Part shown: in pieces, positions 7,925 to 20,820 of the stretch
How the letters are laid out: each line of letters begins with the position of its first letter
Position numbering within the stretch: the first letter of the stretch is position 1
From: CAVQKZ01 sp963837325
GTDB taxonomy: Bacteria > Actinomycetota > Actinomycetes > Mycobacteriales > Jatrophihabitantaceae
Direction: 5' to 3'
Assembly: GCA_963837325.1 (NCBI GenBank)
Contig: CAWIMV010000001.1
Coordinates: forward strand, 1,860,001 to 1,924,000
Length of the DNA stretch: 64,000 nucleotides
The notes under the pieces: model-generated
What the model saw: the letters and a program-made list of their open reading frames with translations, nothing else
What the model was told of the DNA's origin: nothing
Database searches by the model: none
Translations under genes and position numbers: made by a program

Positions 7925-9355
7925 ATGAGCGCCGGAATGAACCAGGCACCGCACATGACGCCGGACGAGTTCCGCGAGTACGGACGGCAGGTCGTCGACT
8001 GGATCGCCGATTACCAGGAACAGGTCGAGACGCTGCCGGTGCTCTCCCAGGTCGCGCCGGGCGAGATCCGGGCCGCGCTGCCGCAGGCGCCGCCCGAGCA
8101 GGGCGAACCGTTCAGTGCCGTGCTCGCCGACCTCGACCGGGTGCTGCTGCCAGGAATTACGCACTGGCAGCATCCGGCGTTCTTCGCCTACTTCCCGGCC
8201 AATGCCAGCGGCCCGGCCATTCTGGGCGACCTGCTCGCGTCCGGGCTCGGCGTGCAGGGCATGCTCTGGGCCACCTCGCCCGCCGCCACCGAACTCGAGA
8301 CGCACGTGCTCGACTGGTTGGCCACGCTCCTGGACCTACCGCACCGGTTCCGGTCCGGCGGCGCGGGTGGTGGGGTGATCCAGCATTCCGCGTCCGACGC
8401 GGCGCTGGTCGCGTTGCTGGCCGCCTTGCACCGAGCCAGCGGCGGTGCGACGGAACGGTCCGGCCTGGCCGGGGCGCGCTATGCGGTCTACACCTCCGGC
8501 CAGACGCACTCATCGGTCGAGAAGGCGTGCCGGATCGCCGGACTCGGCGCGGACGCGCTGCGCCTGGTCGCTGTCACCGCTGACAGCCTGGCCGCGCGGC
8601 CAGTGCATCTGCGGCAGCTCATCGAGCGCGACGTGGCTGATGGCGTCGTACCGGCGCTCGTAGTCGCATCGATCGGGGCTACCGGCACCGGCGCGGTCGA
8701 CCCCGTGGCTGAGCTGGCTGAGATCGCGCACGAGCATGGCGCCTGGTTGCACGTCGACGGGGCGTGGGCGGGCGTCGCCGCCGTGGCACCAGAGCTGCGC
8801 TGGGTCAACGAGGGCCTTGAGGCCGCCGACTCCTACTGCACCAATCCGCACAAGTGGCTGCTCACCAACTTCGACTGCACGGCGTTCTGGGTGGCTGACC
8901 GCACGGCCGTCATCGGCGCCCTGTCGATCCTGCCCGAATACCTGCGCAACGCTGCCACCGAGTCCGGGGCGGTGATCGACTATCGGGACTGGCAGGTACC
9001 GCTGGGCCGGCGCTTTCGGGCCCTCAAGCTCTGGACCGTCATCCGCTGGTACGGCGCCGAGGGTCTGCGGGCACACGTCCGCAAGCACGTCGAACTGGCG
9101 CAGGAATTCGCGTCGTGGGTCGCTGCGGATGACCGCTTCGAACTCGTCGCGCCCCACCCGCTCTCATTGGTCACGTTCCGGCGCCGCGACGGCGACGACG
9201 CGACCCGGGCGCTGATGCAGCGGGTCAACGCCTCAGGCCAGCTCTTCCTCACCCACACCGTCGTCAACGGCGCGGTCGCGCTGCGCCTGGCGATCGGCTC
9301 GGTGCTGACCGAGCGCCGCCACGTCCAAGCCGCCTGGCAGGCGCTCTCCGCCTGA
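7925..9355 (+). CDS. PLP-dependent aromatic-L-amino-acid decarboxylase family protein
   Basis: 476 aa, group II pyridoxal-phosphate decarboxylase fold. The cofactor lysine is in NPHKWLL, preceded by HVDGAWAG (Asp contacting the pyridine ring), and the N-terminal TPDEFREYGRQVVDWIADY is typical of DDC/TDC enzymes. These remove the carboxyl group from Trp, Tyr, Phe or Dopa, or act as aldehyde synthases; substrate cannot be told. The ATG at 7925 lies 7 nt after TAGGTT (7912-7917), suggesting a leaderless transcript. It starts only 34 bp after the tRNA. Later Met codons (7937, 7955) are alternatives. It stands alone with no transporter partner nearby. Confidence 0.88.
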   Translation: MSAGMNQAPHMTPDEFREYGRQVVDWIADYQEQVETLPVLSQVAPGEIRAALPQAPPEQGEPFSAVLADLDRVLLPGITHWQHPAFFAYFPANASGPAILGDLLASGLGVQGMLWATSPAATELETHVLDWLATLLDLPHRFRSGGAGGGVIQHSASDAALVALLAALHRASGGATERSGLAGARYAVYTSGQTHSSVEKACRIAGLGADALRLVAVTADSLAARPVHLRQLIERDVADGVVPALVVASIGATGTGAVDPVAELAEIAHEHGAWLHVDGAWAGVAAVAPELRWVNEGLEAADSYCTNPHKWLLTNFDCTAFWVADRTAVIGALSILPEYLRNAATESGAVIDYRDWQVPLGRRFRALKLWTVIRWYGAEGLRAHVRKHVELAQEFASWVAADDRFELVAPHPLSLVTFRRRDGDDATRALMQRVNASGQLFLTHTVVNGAVALRLAIGSVLTERRHVQAAWQALSA

Positions 9356-9368
9356 GCCTTCCGATTGT

Positions 9369-9412
9369 GCAACTGCTGGCTGCGTGAGGCGCCAGAAGTT
9401 GCCCGTTCGGGC
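9369..9412. terminator. Bidirectional terminator between the decarboxylase and tesB
   Basis: Two adjacent hairpins lie between convergent stops. The first pairs 9369-9380 with 9391-9402 (11 of 12 pairs) around a 10-nt loop. The second is GCCCG-TT-CGGGC at 9401-9412, followed by ATTT on the plus strand. The position 14 bp after one gene and 4 bp before the other fits shared termination. Confidence 0.6.
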
Positions 9413-9415
9413 ATT

Positions 9416-10375
9416 TCACTCGCCGACGCGGATCAAGCCTTCCTGCACGACACTGGCCACCTGCCGGCCGTCCTGGGCGAAGAACCGCCCGGTGGCCAGC
9501 CCGCGGCTGCCCGACGCCGATGGGGACTCCGAGGCGTACAGCAGCCACCCGTCGGCCCGGAACGGACGCTCGAACCACATGGCGTGGTCGAGGGATGCCA
9601 TCGAGATCGAATCGATGCCCGGTGCCAGCCCGTGGCGAACGAGCACGGAGTCCAGCAGGGTCATGTCGGAAGCGAACGTCAGCACGCAAACATGCATCAG
9701 CGGATCGTCCGGAAGCCGGCCGTTGGCGCGCATCCACACCCGCGTCAGCCCGGTGCGAGGCCCGTGGGCGTGCTGCTGCCACGGCGGGTCGTCCACGTAG
9801 CGCAGGTCGATCGGCCGCGGCAGCATCTTGAAGAACGCCGCCGCGTCGGGCGAGTCGGCGTAGCGCTCCTCGAGTGTCGGCAGCGACTCCGGCGGCGGGG
9901 CTTCGGGCATCTGCGACTGGTGGTCGATGCCCGGCTGGTCGAGCTGGAAGGACGCTGACAGCGAGAAGATCGCCTTGCCGTGCTGCACGGCCACGACCCG
10001 GCGGGTCGTGAACGAACGGCCGTCGCGGACCCGGTCGACCTCGTAGACGATCGGCGCGGCTGGGTCTCCCGGGCGGATGAAGTACGAATGCAGGGAGTGC
10101 ACGTGCCGCTCGCGGGGCACCGTTCGACCGGCAGCCACCAGTGCCTGCCCGGCCACCTGCCCTCCGAAGACGCGCTGCCACCGCGCCTTCGGGCTCACTC
10201 CACGGAAGATGTCCTCTTCGATCTTCTCCAGGTCGAGGAGCGCCACCAGGCCGTCGACCACTGACTGGCCGAAATTCCCGTCGCGGGCGAAATGCTCCGG
10301 CGAGTCGTAGTCGGTGCCGAGATCCTCGGCGTGATTGCTGCGCCGCGAGGCGTTGGGGGGCGTCTCAGTTGTCAT
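9416..10375 (-). CDS. tesB: Acyl-CoA thioesterase II
   Basis: 319 aa double-hotdog thioesterase that hydrolyses acyl-CoA to free fatty acid and CoA in the cytoplasm. Recognisable TesB motifs are RVFGGQVAGQAL near residue 67, HSLHSYFIRPGD, and the C-terminal half with the catalytic Asp region FASDMTLLDS and the LDHAMWFHRP-type segment (here LDHAMWFERP). The length is slightly longer than the usual 285 aa due to an N-terminal tail. The ATG at 10375 overlaps the pyk stop by 11 bp; an in-frame GTG at 10390 is an alternative. Coupling to pyk matches the pykA-tesB order in mycobacteria. Confidence 0.92.
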   Translation of the reverse strand: MTTETPPNASRRSNHAEDLGTDYDSPEHFARDGNFGQSVVDGLVALLDLEKIEEDIFRGVSPKARWQRVFGGQVAGQALVAAGRTVPRERHVHSLHSYFIRPGDPAAPIVYEVDRVRDGRSFTTRRVVAVQHGKAIFSLSASFQLDQPGIDHQSQMPEAPPPESLPTLEERYADSPDAAAFFKMLPRPIDLRYVDDPPWQQHAHGPRTGLTRVWMRANGRLPDDPLMHVCVLTFASDMTLLDSVLVRHGLAPGIDSISMASLDHAMWFERPFRADGWLLYASESPSASGSRGLATGRFFAQDGRQVASVVQEGLIRVGE

Positions 10376-11795
10376 GGCGCAGGACGTCACCTATGCGGTG
10401 CACCCGAATCGTGTTGGTGGCGCCAGGGGTCGTCGGAGGCGTGCCGGCAACCACGATCACGAGATCGTGCGGCCGACACACCCCGCGGTTGAGCAGCGCG
10501 GAGTCGACCTGGCGCACCATCTCGTCGGTGGTCTTCACCGTCCAGACCAAGTGCGCCTCCGCGCCCCAGAGCAGCGCCATTTGCCGCTGCACCTGCTCAA
10601 CCGGGGTGAACACGAGCAGGCGCTGGCGCGGTTGCAACCGCGACAGCCGCCGGGCGGTGTCGCCGGTCTGGGTGAACGCGACCAGCGCTACCGCCCCCAG
10701 GGCGTCACCGATGTCCATAGCCGCCTTCACGATGGCGCCGCCTGAGGTCCGCGGGTTGTGGTGCAGCGCCGACACCTGGATGCCCGAGCCCTCGACCGAC
10801 GCAATGATCCGGCTCATCGTGGCCACCGCCTGCACCGGATACATGCCGATGCTCGTCTCCCCGGACAGCATCACCGCGTCGGCGCCGTCGATGACGGCGT
10901 TCGCGACATCGGAGGCCTCGGCCCGGGTCGGCCGCGAGTGCGTGATCATCGATTCGAGCATCTGGGTGGCGACGATCACCGGCTTGGCGTTGTTGCGGCA
11001 GATCTGGATGGCCCGTTTCTGGACGACCGGGACCTGCTCGAGCGGCATCTCCACGCCGAGGTCGCCGCGCGCCACCATGACGCCGTCGAAGGCGAGCACG
11101 ATTTCCTCGATACGGTCGACGGCTTCGGGCTTTTCCACCTTGGCGATCACCGGGCAGCGGATGCCGACTTCCTCCATGACGCGGTGCACCAGCTTGACGT
11201 CATCGGCGCTGCGCACGAACGACAAGGCCACGAAGTCCACGCCCAGTCGAAGGGCGAACTCCAGGTCGGCCGCGTCCTTGTCCGACATCGCGGGGACGCT
11301 GACCGCAACCCCGGGCAGCGACAGGCCTTTGTTGTTGCTGACCGTGCCGCCTTCGGTGACGTCGCAGACGACGTCGGTGCCGTTCTCGACGTCGACCGCG
11401 ATCAGGGCCACGTTGCCGTCGTCCACCAACAGCTTGTCGCCCGGGCGCACGTCGTCGGCCAGCTGCTTGTAGGTCGTCGAGACCCGGTCGTGGCTGCCCT
11501 CGCAGTCCTCGACGGTGATGCGCACTCGTTCGCCTGTCGCCCACTCGACCGGGCCGTCGGCGAAGCGGCCGAGGCGGATCTTCGGGCCCTGCAGATCTGC
11601 CAGCACCGCCACGTTGCGGCCGGCGGCCGTCGCCGCCTGTCGTACCTCGTGGAACCGGCGGCCGTGTTCCGAGTGCTCGCCGTGGCTGAAGTTCAGCCGG
11701 GCAACGTCCATGCCTGCCTCGACGAGGGCGCGGCAACGTTCCGGGCTGTCCGTGGCCGGGCCGAGCGTGCAGACGATCTTCGCGCGTCGCGTCAC
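10365..11795 (-). CDS. pyk: Pyruvate kinase
   Basis: 476 aa, catalysing phosphoenolpyruvate + ADP to pyruvate + ATP, the last glycolytic step. Motifs: RRAKIVCTLGPAT at the N-terminus, ARLNFSHG, KVEKPEAVDRI (catalytic Lys), MVARGDLGVEMP, and the RPTRAEASDVANAV / VMLSGETS stretch. The GTG at 11795 lies 6 nt after TACGCT (11807-11802, minus strand), pointing to a leaderless start; a second in-frame GTG at 11819 is less likely. It overlaps tesB at its 3' end. Upstream is a long hairpin and then gltB. Confidence 0.95.
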   Translation of the reverse strand: MTRRAKIVCTLGPATDSPERCRALVEAGMDVARLNFSHGEHSEHGRRFHEVRQAATAAGRNVAVLADLQGPKIRLGRFADGPVEWATGERVRITVEDCEGSHDRVSTTYKQLADDVRPGDKLLVDDGNVALIAVDVENGTDVVCDVTEGGTVSNNKGLSLPGVAVSVPAMSDKDAADLEFALRLGVDFVALSFVRSADDVKLVHRVMEEVGIRCPVIAKVEKPEAVDRIEEIVLAFDGVMVARGDLGVEMPLEQVPVVQKRAIQICRNNAKPVIVATQMLESMITHSRPTRAEASDVANAVIDGADAVMLSGETSIGMYPVQAVATMSRIIASVEGSGIQVSALHHNPRTSGGAIVKAAMDIGDALGAVALVAFTQTGDTARRLSRLQPRQRLLVFTPVEQVQRQMALLWGAEAHLVWTVKTTDEMVRQVDSALLNRGVCRPHDLVIVVAGTPPTTPGATNTIRVHRIGDVLRHDN

Positions 11796-11865
11796 GTGCC
11801 CAGCGTATGGGCTACTCACCGGTCACCTGGCCATGGGAGCACCTCGACCGGTCGCGCCCATCCAT

Positions 11866-11933
11866 CGGGTGACGTATTTCCTTGATCAGAGACGGACAAT
11901 TCGCCGTCTCTGATCATGGGAATACGTCACCCG
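11866..11933. repeat. Long imperfect palindrome between gltB and pyk
   Basis: Two 30-nt arms, 11866-11895 and 11904-11933, are complementary apart from two mismatches, with an 8-nt loop (ACAATTCG). The outer part reads GGGTGACGTATT and the inner part TGATCAGAGACGG. It begins 18 bp past the gltB stop and lies about 70 bp before the pyk start. It may terminate gltB transcription, but it is longer and less GC-rich than a normal terminator and could be a small repeat element. Confidence 0.85.
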
Positions 11934-11950
11934 GCTGGGGACCGTGCGGA

Positions 11951-16495
<4,545 letters not shown>

Positions 16496-16601
16496 GCGGC
16501 GCACCCCTTCGCGGACGATGGTCGGAGCTGTCCGGGGCAGCCGCGGCGACAGCGGCTGCGGGTCCGGACCGGGACGGCATCGGCCCGTGAGGCCCCATCA
16601 G

Positions 16602-16617
16602 GTTACCGGGAGGTTTC
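16602..16617 (-). promoter_or_regulatory. Possible half GlnR site upstream of gltB
   Basis: On the minus strand the sequence reads GAAAC-n6-GTAAC about 110 bp before the gltB start. This is the inner pair of the GlnR consensus (GTnAC-n6-GAAAC-n6-GTnAC-n6-GAAAC); the flanking elements are not recognisable. The 6-nt spacer (CTCCCG) nearly equals that in the amtB box (CTCCCC). A weak call. Confidence 0.3.
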
Positions 16618-16670
16618 GGGCGTTCGGCAACCAAATAGGTGTGAGCAGCCTCAAATTTCTGCCGGGCCGC

Positions 16671-18995
16671 TCAGATCCCGGTCAACTCGGCCTCGATGTC
16701 CGCGCGGGCCGCGGCCGGCACCGGCCGGCCGTCGCGAGTGGTCACGTAGAAGGCGTCGACCACGGCCCCCGCCGTCGACGACACCCGGGCGGAACGGACA
16801 TCGAGCTGGCACCGGTCCAGCGCCGCGGTCACGCGGCACAGCAGGCCGATCGAGTCGGTGGCCCGGAACTCGACCACCGTGGCATCCGTCGCCGCGTCGT
16901 CGAACCAGTGCACCGTCGGGCGGGGCGGGGCCGCGGGGGCGGAGCGGGAGTAGGAGCGTTCCTTCTGGCGCAGCCGGTCGGCCAGCCCCAGCGTGCCGTC
17001 GAGGGCGCGCGCGAGGTCGCTGCGCACCAGTATCGGGTCAGGCAGCCGTCCGAATCGCGGTTCGACGACGAACGTGTTGACCGCCATCCCCCGGTGTGTA
17101 CGGATCGATGCCGAGCGGACGTCGAGCGAGTGCAGCGCCAGCACGCCGGCGGTGCGGTACAGCACGCCGACGGAGTCGGGCGCGGCCACGATCACCTCAT
17201 CTCCACGGATTCGCACCGCTAGCTGTCCGGCCTCGGCGAGGGCGCGGCACTCCTCATCCAGCGGCGCGACAGACGGAGGCTCCGCGCCCTTCAGCACTTC
17301 GTGGGCCCGGGTCACGAGGTCGTCGATGAGCCCGGCCTTCCAGTCGCTCCACGCCGCCGGGCCGGTCGCCGCCGCGTCCGCGATGGCGAGGTTGTGCAGC
17401 AGTTCCAGCAACTCACCTGAGCCGGATACCGCGTCGGCGACGAGGCGCACGGTGCGCGCGTCGTCGAGGTCGCGGCGGGTGGCCGTGTCCGGCAACAGCA
17501 GATGGTGGCGCACCAGCGCCGTGACCACCATGACGTCGTCCCCGAGCAGGCCCATGCGCCGCACCATCTTCTCGGCCTGCGCCGCACCGACGACTGAGTG
17601 CTCCCCCGGGTAGCCCTTGCCGATGTCGTGCAGCAGCGCACCGAGCAGCAGCAGATCGGGGCGGTGGACCCGTCGGGTGAACTCGGCCGCCTCAGCTGCC
17701 GTTTCGAGCAAGTGTCGATCGACGGTGAATCGGTGCACCGGGTTGTGCTGGGCCTTGCACCGCACAGCGTCCCACTCCGGAAGCAGCCGGGTGAGCAGCC
17801 CGGCGTGGTCCAGGGACTCGAGCACCGGCACGGCCGACTTTCCCGCACCGAGCACGGACACGAAGTCCTCGCGCACGGTGTCCGGCCAGGGCACGGGCAC
17901 CGTCGGCGCCTCGGCCGCGAGCCGATCGAGCGTAAACGGCCCGAGTGGCAGCCCGTTCTCGGCGGCGGCCCGGGCTGCGCGCAGGGTCAGTCCGACGTCA
18001 CCGCGCGGGTCGGCGTCGCGGGCGAGCACGACCTCGCCGCCCTGGGCCACGACGTCCTTCGCCAGCCCGGTGCGTTCGGGTCCGGACGGTACCGACGAGC
18101 CGAACAGCCGCCGGCGTCCGCCGCCTGAGCTACGACCGCCCGCCTCGATACGGCGCCAGGCCAGGTCGAGTGCGTACCCGATCGTGCGGGCCGCCTCGTT
18201 GACGTTGCGCAACATCGTGTCGCGATCCGGGCCGCCGTTCTCGTCAAAGAGGCCTAGCGCCTCAGCCACGCCGTCGTGCTCCTGCAGGTGCAGCACGTCG
18301 TCGGCCCGGCCGGCGCGGCGTTGCAACTCGCCGCGCACGTCGAGCAGCACCGGGTAGGCGGCCCGCACCGGCGCGCTGTAGTCGACGAACTGCGCAGCCG
18401 CCAACGCGTGCAGGGTCTGCGCGTCGCGCAGTCCGCCGTGAGAGTCCTTGAGGTTTGGTTCGAGCAGGAACGCCGCCTCGCCGGCGCTCGCCCACCGCGT
18501 TTGCGACAGCTCGCGCAGCTCGGCGGCTCGTTTGACCGCGCTCGCCCGCCACACCTCGAGTACGCGAGCCCGCAACGGGCCCCAAAGTCCGCAGTCACCC
18601 GCGATGTGACGGGCGTCGAGCAACCCGAGCACCACCTTCAGGTCGTCCTTGGCCACCCGGACCGCCTCGTCCACGGTGCGGACCGAGTGATCCAGCCCGA
18701 TGCCGCTGTCCCAGATCGGGTACCAGATGGCATCGGCGAGTGCCTTGAGTCCGCTGACCCGTCCGTCGTGCAGGAGCACGAGGTCCAGGTCCGAATAGGG
18801 CGCGGGTTCGGTGCGGCCGAGTCCACCGACCGCAATCAGCTCCAGGCCGTCCGTCGCGGGCAGCAGCGCCCGCAGCCAGTCGTCGTACGCATCGGACAGG
18901 GCGAGCCGGAGCTGGACACCGACGAGCCCGGGCCGTCGCAGGACGCCGGCCCGGACCTCGGTGAGCGATTCAGATGGCGTCGACGTCACGCTCAC
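16671..18995 (-). CDS. glnD: PII uridylyl/adenylyltransferase GlnD
   Basis: 774 aa, the nitrogen-sensing enzyme that modifies and demodifies PII. Order: nucleotidyltransferase domain with GGLGRTEPAPYSDLDLVLL split around the GG and DxD motifs (residues ~55-75), a linker with NLKDSHGGLRD, an HD hydrolase domain (LLHDIGKGYPGEHS), and two C-terminal ACT domains that bind glutamine. In actinomycetes this protein adenylylates rather than uridylylates PII. The start is a GTG at 18995 (or 18989), overlapping glnB by 26 bp; the frame stays open upstream but inside glnB. Forms the amtB-glnB-glnD operon. Confidence 0.95.
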   Translation of the reverse strand: MSVTSTPSESLTEVRAGVLRRPGLVGVQLRLALSDAYDDWLRALLPATDGLELIAVGGLGRTEPAPYSDLDLVLLHDGRVSGLKALADAIWYPIWDSGIGLDHSVRTVDEAVRVAKDDLKVVLGLLDARHIAGDCGLWGPLRARVLEVWRASAVKRAAELRELSQTRWASAGEAAFLLEPNLKDSHGGLRDAQTLHALAAAQFVDYSAPVRAAYPVLLDVRGELQRRAGRADDVLHLQEHDGVAEALGLFDENGGPDRDTMLRNVNEAARTIGYALDLAWRRIEAGGRSSGGGRRRLFGSSVPSGPERTGLAKDVVAQGGEVVLARDADPRGDVGLTLRAARAAAENGLPLGPFTLDRLAAEAPTVPVPWPDTVREDFVSVLGAGKSAVPVLESLDHAGLLTRLLPEWDAVRCKAQHNPVHRFTVDRHLLETAAEAAEFTRRVHRPDLLLLGALLHDIGKGYPGEHSVVGAAQAEKMVRRMGLLGDDVMVVTALVRHHLLLPDTATRRDLDDARTVRLVADAVSGSGELLELLHNLAIADAAATGPAAWSDWKAGLIDDLVTRAHEVLKGAEPPSVAPLDEECRALAEAGQLAVRIRGDEVIVAAPDSVGVLYRTAGVLALHSLDVRSASIRTHRGMAVNTFVVEPRFGRLPDPILVRSDLARALDGTLGLADRLRQKERSYSRSAPAAPPRPTVHWFDDAATDATVVEFRATDSIGLLCRVTAALDRCQLDVRSARVSSTAGAVVDAFYVTTRDGRPVPAAARADIEAELTGI

Positions 18996-19308
18996 CCGTG
19001 CGGACGCGGACGAGGGTCTCGACGGGTACGACCCATACCTTCCCGTCGCCGATCTTGCCGGTGCGGGCCGCTTCGGTGATCGCGTCCACCACCTTGTCCG
19101 CGTCGGGCGCGTCGACGAGTACATCGATACGCACCTTCGGGACCAGGTCGACGGTGTACTCCGCTCCCCGGTAGACCTCGGTGTGGCCCTTCTGCCGCCC
19201 GAAGCCCTGGACCTCGGTGACCGTCAATCCTTGGACGCCGAGCACCTCCAACGCGGCCTTGACGTCGTCGAGTTTGAACGGCTTGATGACGGCCGTTACC
19301 TGCTTCAT
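18970..19308 (-). CDS. glnB: Nitrogen regulatory protein PII (GlnB/GlnK)
   Basis: 112 aa, exactly PII length. It integrates 2-oxoglutarate and ATP/ADP signals and blocks AmtB. The T-loop carries Tyr51 in RGAEYTVDLVPK, the modification target of GlnD, and the B-loop TGKIGDGKVWV and C-terminal VRVRTGE signature are intact. The ATG at 19308 overlaps the amtB TGA (ATGA) and its own end overlaps glnD, the standard actinobacterial order. Confidence 0.97.
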   Translation of the reverse strand: MKQVTAVIKPFKLDDVKAALEVLGVQGLTVTEVQGFGRQKGHTEVYRGAEYTVDLVPKVRIDVLVDAPDADKVVDAITEAARTGKIGDGKVWVVPVETLVRVRTGERDVDAI

Positions 19309-20690
19309 GCGCCCACACTCTCTTTCGCTGCAGCGGCCTGTTGTGGCACGAACCCGCCCGACCCGCCGCCGGGACCGAATTCGTACGCGCTCTCGCCGTG
19401 GATCGACAGGTCGAGACCGGTGAGTTCATCTTCCTCCGCCACCCGCGTCTGCATGACGATCCCGATGACCTTGGCGATGATGAAGGTCCCGACGAACGAG
19501 AAGATCGTCACCGCGCCGGCGGCCGCGGCCTGGTGCATCAACAGGTTCCAGCCGCCGTAGTGGCCGCCCCCGCCGTAGAAGATGCCGTCGTTACCGAACG
19601 GGTTCGTGCCCTTGGTGCTGAAGAAGCCGACCATGAGGGTGCCGACCCAGCCTCCGACGAAGTGGACGCCGACGACGTCCAGCGAGTCGTCGTAGCCCAG
19701 CTTGTTCTTCAGGCTGATCGCGTATGCGCACACGAAACCGGCGATGAAGCCGATGAACAGCGATCCGACCGGGCTGACCCAGCCGGCGCACGGTGTGATG
19801 GCGACCAACCCGGTGACCGCCCCGGATGCCGCGCCGAGGGCGGTCGACTTTCCGTACCGCAGCTTCTCCGCCACGATCCAGCCGAGAAGCGCCGTCGCTG
19901 TCGCCGTGTTCGTGTTGACCCACGCGTAGGACGCGAGGTTGTTCGCAGCGAGGGCCGAGCCGGCGTTGAAGCCGAACCAGCCGAACCACAGCAGGCCCGC
20001 ACCGAGCAGCACGAACGGGATGTTGTGCCCGCGCATGTTCTCCTTGGGCCAGCCGCGTCGCCTGCCGAGCACGAGTGCCATCGCGAGACCGGCGGCGCCG
20101 GCGTTGATGTGCACGACCGTCCCGCCGGCGAAGTCCTGGGCGAAGAAGTGCCCGTGCGAGCTGGGGATCAGTGACCGGTTCAACCAGCCGTAGCCGTCGA
20201 AGACCCAGTGTGCGACCGGAGCGTAGATCAGCACCGACCAGACGGCGACGAATGCCACGAAGGCCCCGAACTTCCAGCGGTCCGCGGTCGATCCGGTGAT
20301 CAACGCCGGCGTGATGATCGCGAACGTGAGCTGGAACGCGACGAACGCCATCGTGGGCGTCGTCTGGGCCGCGCCGAGTGCGGGCACCACGTCGTTGATG
20401 TGGCGCAGGCCGACGAAGTGCAGATCTCCGAGCCATTGGTTGTCGCCGCCGAAAGCCCAGGTGAACCCCACTATCACCCAAGTGACGCTAACGATCGCGA
20501 TGGCGGCAAAGTTCTGCATCAGCATGGCCAGGACGTGTTTGACCCGCACCATGCCGCCGTAGAAGAACGCGAGTGCCGGGGTCATCAGCAGCACCAGCGC
20601 CGCCGACGCCAGAACCCACGCGGTATCCCCGGCGCTGAGATTTTTCGGGTCGAACGGCGCGTAAGTGCCGGCGAGTAGTAGTTGTGACAC
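19305..20690 (-). CDS. amtB: Ammonium transporter AmtB
   Basis: 461 aa, about eleven membrane segments. It conducts ammonium across the membrane and is closed by PII. Visible signatures: DTAWVLASAALVLLMTPALA near the N-terminus, FFYGGMVR, and the DDSLDVVGVHFVGG segment containing a pore-lining His. The GTG at 20690 follows GGGGAA and precedes the first helix; upstream in-frame sequence is unlike AmtB. A GlnR-like box lies 70-110 bp upstream, so induction under nitrogen limitation is likely. Its stop overlaps glnB by 4 bp. Confidence 0.96.
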   Translation of the reverse strand: MSQLLLAGTYAPFDPKNLSAGDTAWVLASAALVLLMTPALAFFYGGMVRVKHVLAMLMQNFAAIAIVSVTWVIVGFTWAFGGDNQWLGDLHFVGLRHINDVVPALGAAQTTPTMAFVAFQLTFAIITPALITGSTADRWKFGAFVAFVAVWSVLIYAPVAHWVFDGYGWLNRSLIPSSHGHFFAQDFAGGTVVHINAGAAGLAMALVLGRRRGWPKENMRGHNIPFVLLGAGLLWFGWFGFNAGSALAANNLASYAWVNTNTATATALLGWIVAEKLRYGKSTALGAASGAVTGLVAITPCAGWVSPVGSLFIGFIAGFVCAYAISLKNKLGYDDSLDVVGVHFVGGWVGTLMVGFFSTKGTNPFGNDGIFYGGGGHYGGWNLLMHQAAAAGAVTIFSFVGTFIIAKVIGIVMQTRVAEEDELTGLDLSIHGESAYEFGPGGGSGGFVPQQAAAAKESVGA

Positions 20691-20760
20691 AGGCTTCCCC
20701 TTTGTCGGTGTCGATGGCGCCGGAGGGCTCGGTGCTTGACGCAGAGACTGCGGGGGCCCT

Positions 20761-20799
20761 GTTTCGGCAAAGTGCCGCGCCGTGTTTCGGGGAGGTAAC
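20761..20799 (-). promoter_or_regulatory. GlnR-type box upstream of amtB
   Basis: Read on the minus strand: GTTAC-n6-GAAAC-n7-GGCAC-n6-GAAAC. Three of four elements match the actinomycete GlnR consensus exactly, the third is degenerate, and the middle spacing is 7 instead of 6. It lies 70-110 bp before the amtB GTG and on the other side abuts the pepN promoter (TAGCCT at 20808), so binding could affect both genes. Confidence 0.65.
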
Positions 20800-20820
20800 C
20801 AATGCAATAGCCTCGGCTCG

